NCBI RefSeq assembly: GCF_052857255.1
Contig: NC_135497.1
Location: forward strand, 183,248,204 to 183,312,203
Origin: Amblyomma americanum
Taxonomy: Eukaryota; Arthropoda; Arachnida; Ixodida; Ixodidae
Reading direction: 5' to 3'
DNA length: 64,000 nt
Shown: positions 60,076-64,000 of the stretch, one piece after another
How the letters are laid out: each line of letters opens with the position of its first letter
Numbering within the stretch: the stretch's first letter is position 1
Notes under the pieces: model-generated
Told to the model about the DNA's origin: nothing
The model's database searches: none
What the model saw: the letters and a program-made list of their open reading frames with translations, nothing else
Made by a program: the position numbers and the translations under genes

Positions 60076-60463
60076 TGTCTAGGACGCTGGACAGTGTTTG
60101 CGGAAAGGTGTCGAATTAGACGGATGCCTCTAGTGTCTCCAGCATTTAAATTTAACAAACAATTGTGTACTTAATTAACATCTTAACCACACACCAGTGA
60201 CACAAGCAGCAACACCGCGCTAAAGGCTTTCGCCTCACTGCACCTTAGGTCAATGAAGTGCCCTCTGAATTTTTTCTTTCTCCTTTTTTTCTTTTCATAG
60301 ACGTTCTGCGGCGATCATCATTATGCAGCAATTTTCGCAAAGCGTGCCTAAAGGCCTATTTTCTTAAGGAGGTCGAAGGAAGAAACAGAGACTGGCTAAG
60401 CTAAAATGGTTTAGCTTGGTTTGAATTCAGGAAGAGGCAAATCACCAAACCACCAAAACGGGG
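60076..60463. other. No identifiable gene
   Basis: Unassigned; a T-rich stretch near 60270-60295. Confidence 0.4.
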
Positions 60464-60765
60464 CTATGAGACACCCAGCCGGGCATTCGCCTGTGAGACT
60501 CCCAAACGGGCTTTTGAGACAACCAAACGGGCCTGCGAGTCGCCCAACCGGCCGTCGCCTGTGAGGCGCCCAAACGGGCCAATGAGACCCCCAAACTGGC
60601 AGTTGCCTGGGAGATGCCAAAACGAGCCCGTGGGAAGCCGAAAGGGGCCCGTGAGGCCCCCAACCAGCCAGTCGCCTTTGAGATGTCTAAATGGCCTGCA
60701 AGGCGGCCATCCGGCTGTCGCCAGTGAGACGCCCAAACGGTTGTTTGGGACGTCAACCAGGCGGA
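60464..60765. repeat. 21/27-bp minisatellite, open in several frames
   Basis: About 13 units of the form GAGACGCCCAAACGGGCCTGT. Some are extended by six bases (GTCGCC) to 27. Every unit length is a multiple of three. In minus frames it encodes repeats such as RLGGLTGPFGRLTG, and frames 60464-60805 and 60442-60825 stay open. Whether it is ever translated cannot be said. Confidence 0.85.
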
Positions 60766-61499
60766 GAAGCAGCCCCCTGTAGGTGGCGTTGGTCCAACCG
60801 ACCATCTGCTCACCAGCATTGTCACGTGATCACATTCCTAGGTCGCATGATCAGTACGCCACACGCCAGCTGTGGCGACCGCGCGGAACAGGCACCGGCG
60901 CTCCGACAGACCTGTGCTCTGATTGGTCAAATGCGGTCATATGCTTTGTTAGAGTGTTCTTTCGGACAGTTGTGTCGAGGAAAATGAAGACTGCGTGAGT
61001 AGGATGAGGATGCGAAGAAAAGAAGTGAATACAACACCACGTGCGCAGAGGTATTCGGTAGTGTCAAAACAAAGCTGCAAGCCTGGCTCGGTTACCGTCA
61101 CTTTATTTATCATTCAATAATAATGGGGTAGATTTTTTCTGCGATATCATTTCATGTTTTAATGTAGATATAACTCGTCGAAGCGAAATTTTACAAAATT
61201 GCAAGGACCCCTTTCGCGAGTTGATCGAATCTTCTGTGGAAGCGGGCCACGAACAGCATAGACTGCGTGCTTTCTTTTTTTAATTCGAAGACTTGTCATA
61301 TGGCATAAGAAGAGGCTGCCGAAAAGCTAGGATAGGTCTTGAAGCCTATTCTCTTCAAGAAACATTAGCAAGCTCCGGCTCGTAGCGTTGTCCGTTAGCC
61401 ACAAGGACAGGTGTTCCTCCCTTGCAGCCCTAAGTCCAACTTCCAGTATTCTTCTTCTTCTTGAGTCCTACGTTCTTTGGCAAGAGCACAAAAGACGGC
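60766..61499. other. No identifiable gene
   Basis: The plus frame 60691-60987 continues out of the minisatellite without a motif. 61090-61500 is unassigned. Confidence 0.35.
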
Positions 61500-63070
61500 G
61501 AAGACCCGCCTACGCGGCCGGCGTGGAACACTTGAGACAGGTGCTGAGGACTGCATCTTCTTGAGACCTACCGCCCTGGCATGTCACCGACAGGGTAAGG
61601 GCCGCCCCAGCCGTTACCTTTCTAATGGATACCTCCTCCAGTCTTTTTAAGTTATGAGGGAAGGGGTGAGTGTACGGGAGAATCAAAGCACGTGTATTTT
61701 TCCTCATAGTGGACGACAAGATGGGAAGAGAGGAGCGGGGATCAAAAGGAAGGCTAGTGAGTGAGGCATTTGCATCTGGGGTTTGATGCGTAAGGACGTC
61801 TCCGTTACTCCGGCGAAAGTTCTGAGCATCTTCTTGTATCCAGTGTATCTGGATGCGTTTCTTTATTATCGTATTGAGAGCACTTATCTCCTGATTGACA
61901 CTTAGTGTCTTTGTAACTCTTTCTGAGTTGTTTAATAACCTCTAAGGAGTCTGTGTCGATATGGGCTCCTCTTATAGATGGTGTGATTATAAAGATTACA
62001 TTGCATCTCGCATAGGTTGGTCGGAGACGTATTCCCGATGTGTGATTAACTCAGAATGTGTAGGGCTTGCAGTAACTGTTCTTCCATCCTTTTCTATGAT
62101 CGATGCGTCCGTATAAACTATACCCGTTCCTTGACTTATCTCAGCCACCATGTGTGCTTTGCTTTACGATGGAGCTTGGTTGTCTTGTTTGTGGTTATTG
62201 TCGTGTATGCCCGCGGATGGAGGTCTATCATTTTCGCTGACTGTGCTGTCACCTCACTGTACAAAGCTGCAACGGGCGTAAGATACTTTCTCTTGAGATC
62301 TCTTCTTGCCTCTCGCTGTTCGATAAGTTCAGTCAGTGTGTTCAGCTGTGCATATTCTTGGAAAATCAGGTTGGGCGCAAGTTCTGGCAAAGTCGTGATG
62401 GTGCGCATTGCGTTCCTATTTTTTTTTCTAGCGCTGCCCACTGACATCTCGTCAGTCGATGGAACTGAGTCTGGTATGGCATACAGGGTTGAAATACTCA
62501 ACTTACACGACTTCTGGCCATCTCGGTTCGGGCCCTTCCCTCCCAGACGAGATGCGTTTGATCAAGTGAAGCGTAGTCGCTGCTGCTTTCTTCGTCTTAC
62601 GGAGTCATTATATTCATTTGCCTGACTAATGTATGTCGAGACCAAGGACTCTCACTTCATCCACAACTTGTAATGCCTGGCTACCAATCTTGAGCGTAAG
62701 ACTCGTAGCTTGCAATTTCTTTCTTCCGTTAATGTTGGCCACGTGAATGTAGCTGGACTTCTCTGGTGACAGTTAAAAGCCCGCTTCGCGGACGTACTCC
62801 TCCAGTGTGTTTAAGGCATGTTGTCAATGAAGGTTCTGCGTCTCAATATGTTTATGAGCCGACGATACCGTTACGTCATCTGCATAAATCATGAACTGTA
62901 CATGTGGTATTTTTCCAAATTTCAAGGCCAATGGTACCAATGCTACATTAAATAGCAAAGGGGCTAAGACAGCCTTGTGGCACTCCACTATTACGCGATA
63001 GTGCAAGGAGCTCGCTCTGCTGGAAACCCTGCGTCGGCCGTCGTCCTCCTTCAGTCGGGAAAAAATCCCA
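61500..63070 (-). pseudogene. LINE reverse transcriptase to C-terminal fragment (minus)
   Basis: Minus strand from 63070: AVLAPLLFNVALVPLALKF with an intact FMIYADDVTV (YADD) at about 62890, then with shifts LSPEKSSYIHVANINGRKK, LTLKIGSQALQVVDEVRVLG. At 62501-62136: MRTITTLPELAPNLIFQEYA, then QLNTLTELIEQREARRDLKR. Upstream motifs are lost and a foreign sequence begins at about 63075. Stops and shifts mark it as dead. It is a different family from the 26-32 kb LINE. Confidence 0.7.
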
Positions 63071-63119
63071 GAATACGCAAAAATCAGAACACAGAAGTAA
63101 ATATTTAAAAGAAAATGGC

Positions 63120-63175
63120 CGCCACTGGCGTTCGAACCCAGGCCCTCCGCATGTTGGTACGGGGGGGGGGGGGGA
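63120..63175 (-). repeat. tRNA-like B box next to a poly-G run
   Basis: Minus-strand GGGTTCGAACGCC at 63130-63142. A run of 12 or more G follows on the plus strand at 63162-63174. Only a fragment. Confidence 0.4.
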
Positions 63176-63884
63176 GTGTTAGTGTACGCGTTGTGGTGTG
63201 TATGACATAGTAACGTCTGTTTTGGATGTGCACTGATGTTACAGTAATTAAAAATTAAAAGAAAACATTAATATGCTAATTAGGAGTACGAAATTTCGCG
63301 AAATAAAAAGGCGGTGTTAAGATGCTTCAGTCTACTGAAACAAATGGTGTGCATGAGTATGTATGGCGTGGAATGTCGTGCACTGTAGCCTAGATAATGA
63401 TTGGCGATTCATAATCGCTAATGCGATTGGTAATTGTGATTGTAATCGATGACCGTGATTGGTAATGTGACTGTGGATTGGTAATCGGTGAGTAATGTAA
63501 AAGAAAAAGAATAAAAAGATAAAAAGGGAGGAGAAGGCGCTACCGCGTCTACTATTAAGGCGAAGCTTAAGGGTCCTCCCAATTTTTGTAGTGTATTTGC
63601 CGATATTTATTTGGCGGCTATGTTTTTATTATTAATTTTCAAAACCCGTACACACCGTTGCTTGGATCAATAGCCTTTAGGGCCGAAAAGAGAATGTACT
63701 CTCCTTTAGCAGGTTTTGTACTACTTTCGTAATCTGCAAACGACAGATGTTTTCAGGGGAATACCCCAAAGTGGAGGAAATTTATAATACGTTAACAATT
63801 ACTCATTGGCCCCCACCCAAGCGCAGACATACGGCTACAAAGGAAAGAGATACAGATTTCTCCAAAACTACGTCGTTAAAGAAA
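63176..63884. other. Unassigned, with a GATTGGTAAT-type imperfect repeat
   Basis: From 63398 to 63495 the word GATTGGTAAT and variants (GATTGGCGATTC, GATTGGTAATTG, GATTGGTAATGT, GATTGGTAATCG) recur about 5 times. No gene. Confidence 0.5.
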
Positions 63885-63970
63885 AATTCGCCCTTGTCCG
63901 TGGTTCGAACCCGGCCCCACTGCTACACCGGAGCAGTAGCTCTACCAACTGCTAACCGGGACGGCAAGCT
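63885..63970 (-). repeat. tRNA-derived SINE head (minus), diverged
   Basis: The minus strand has an A-box-like GTTGGTAGAGC and a B box GGGTTCGAACC, but the acceptor stem does not close well. It is a SINE head rather than a working tRNA. Confidence 0.55.
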
Positions 63971-64000
63971 TATGGTACGGTGAGATTTAATAGGGAACGG

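Noticed and set aside
62056..62625. 189-residue plus frame with hydrophobic stretches resembling membrane segments
   Set aside because: The opposite strand carries clear LINE protein motifs; this is its shadow.

Overview
This window looks like non-coding, repeat-saturated nuclear DNA from an arthropod, most likely a hard tick (Ixodidae). The inference rests on the mobile elements: tRNA-headed SINEs resembling tick Ruka elements, several tick-style non-LTR retrotransposons (RTE-like and I/Jockey-like with RNase H), a Penelope-like element, Harbinger (HARBI1) remnants and long (TA)n tracts. I see no intact host housekeeping gene, no rRNA and no CRISPR. Most open frames are fragments of transposons or frames opened by simple repeats.

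Layout. Positions 1-9465 (block A) and 45372-56126 (block B) are two diverged direct copies of one ~10 kb segment. Each holds, in order: RTE reverse transcriptase pieces (minus), a dispersed unknown repeat, a GC-rich spliced gene-like unit (minus), an RNase H/C-terminal LINE fragment (plus), a GC-rich tick-type repeat, a SINE and an RTE C-terminus. They differ by clear insertions and deletions. A third, more diverged copy of the gene-like unit (unit C) lies at about 34.6-36.8 kb in the same orientation.

Between the blocks, 9.86-10.59 kb is an 11-unit ~65-bp minisatellite. Positions 14.85-16.56 kb hold a decayed HARBI1 transposase interrupted by a SINE with a 13-bp target duplication. Positions 17.3-18.2 kb hold a dead LINE reverse transcriptase. 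Positions 21.3-24.6 kb hold a nearly complete Penelope-like element on the minus strand, with a hammerhead-ribozyme candidate and (TA)n at both ends. Positions 24.7-25.64 kb are a tRNA-like repeat arranged as a direct copy plus a palindrome. Positions 26.05-31.96 kb are a full-length two-ORF LINE (gag-like ORF1; endonuclease, reverse transcriptase, RNase H in ORF2) bounded by an 11-bp target-site duplication and inserted into the loop of a foldback element, which abuts a Myb/SANT-like ORF.

From 33 to 44.5 kb the sequence is a patchwork of SINE fragments (one a fold-back), a MITE-like element, a (TTA)n tract and anonymous DNA. After block B there is a HARBI1 N-terminal fragment (56.15-56.5 kb), an unusual 21/27-bp minisatellite (60.46-60.76 kb) that stays open in several frames, and a LINE fragment on the minus strand (61.5-63.07 kb).

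The most interesting items are: the triplicated gene-like unit with a conserved intron; the comparison of a (TA)n-Penelope-(TA)n insertion with its empty site in the other block; the hammerhead candidate; and the 21/27-bp minisatellite. All family calls are from reading motifs; no database search was run.
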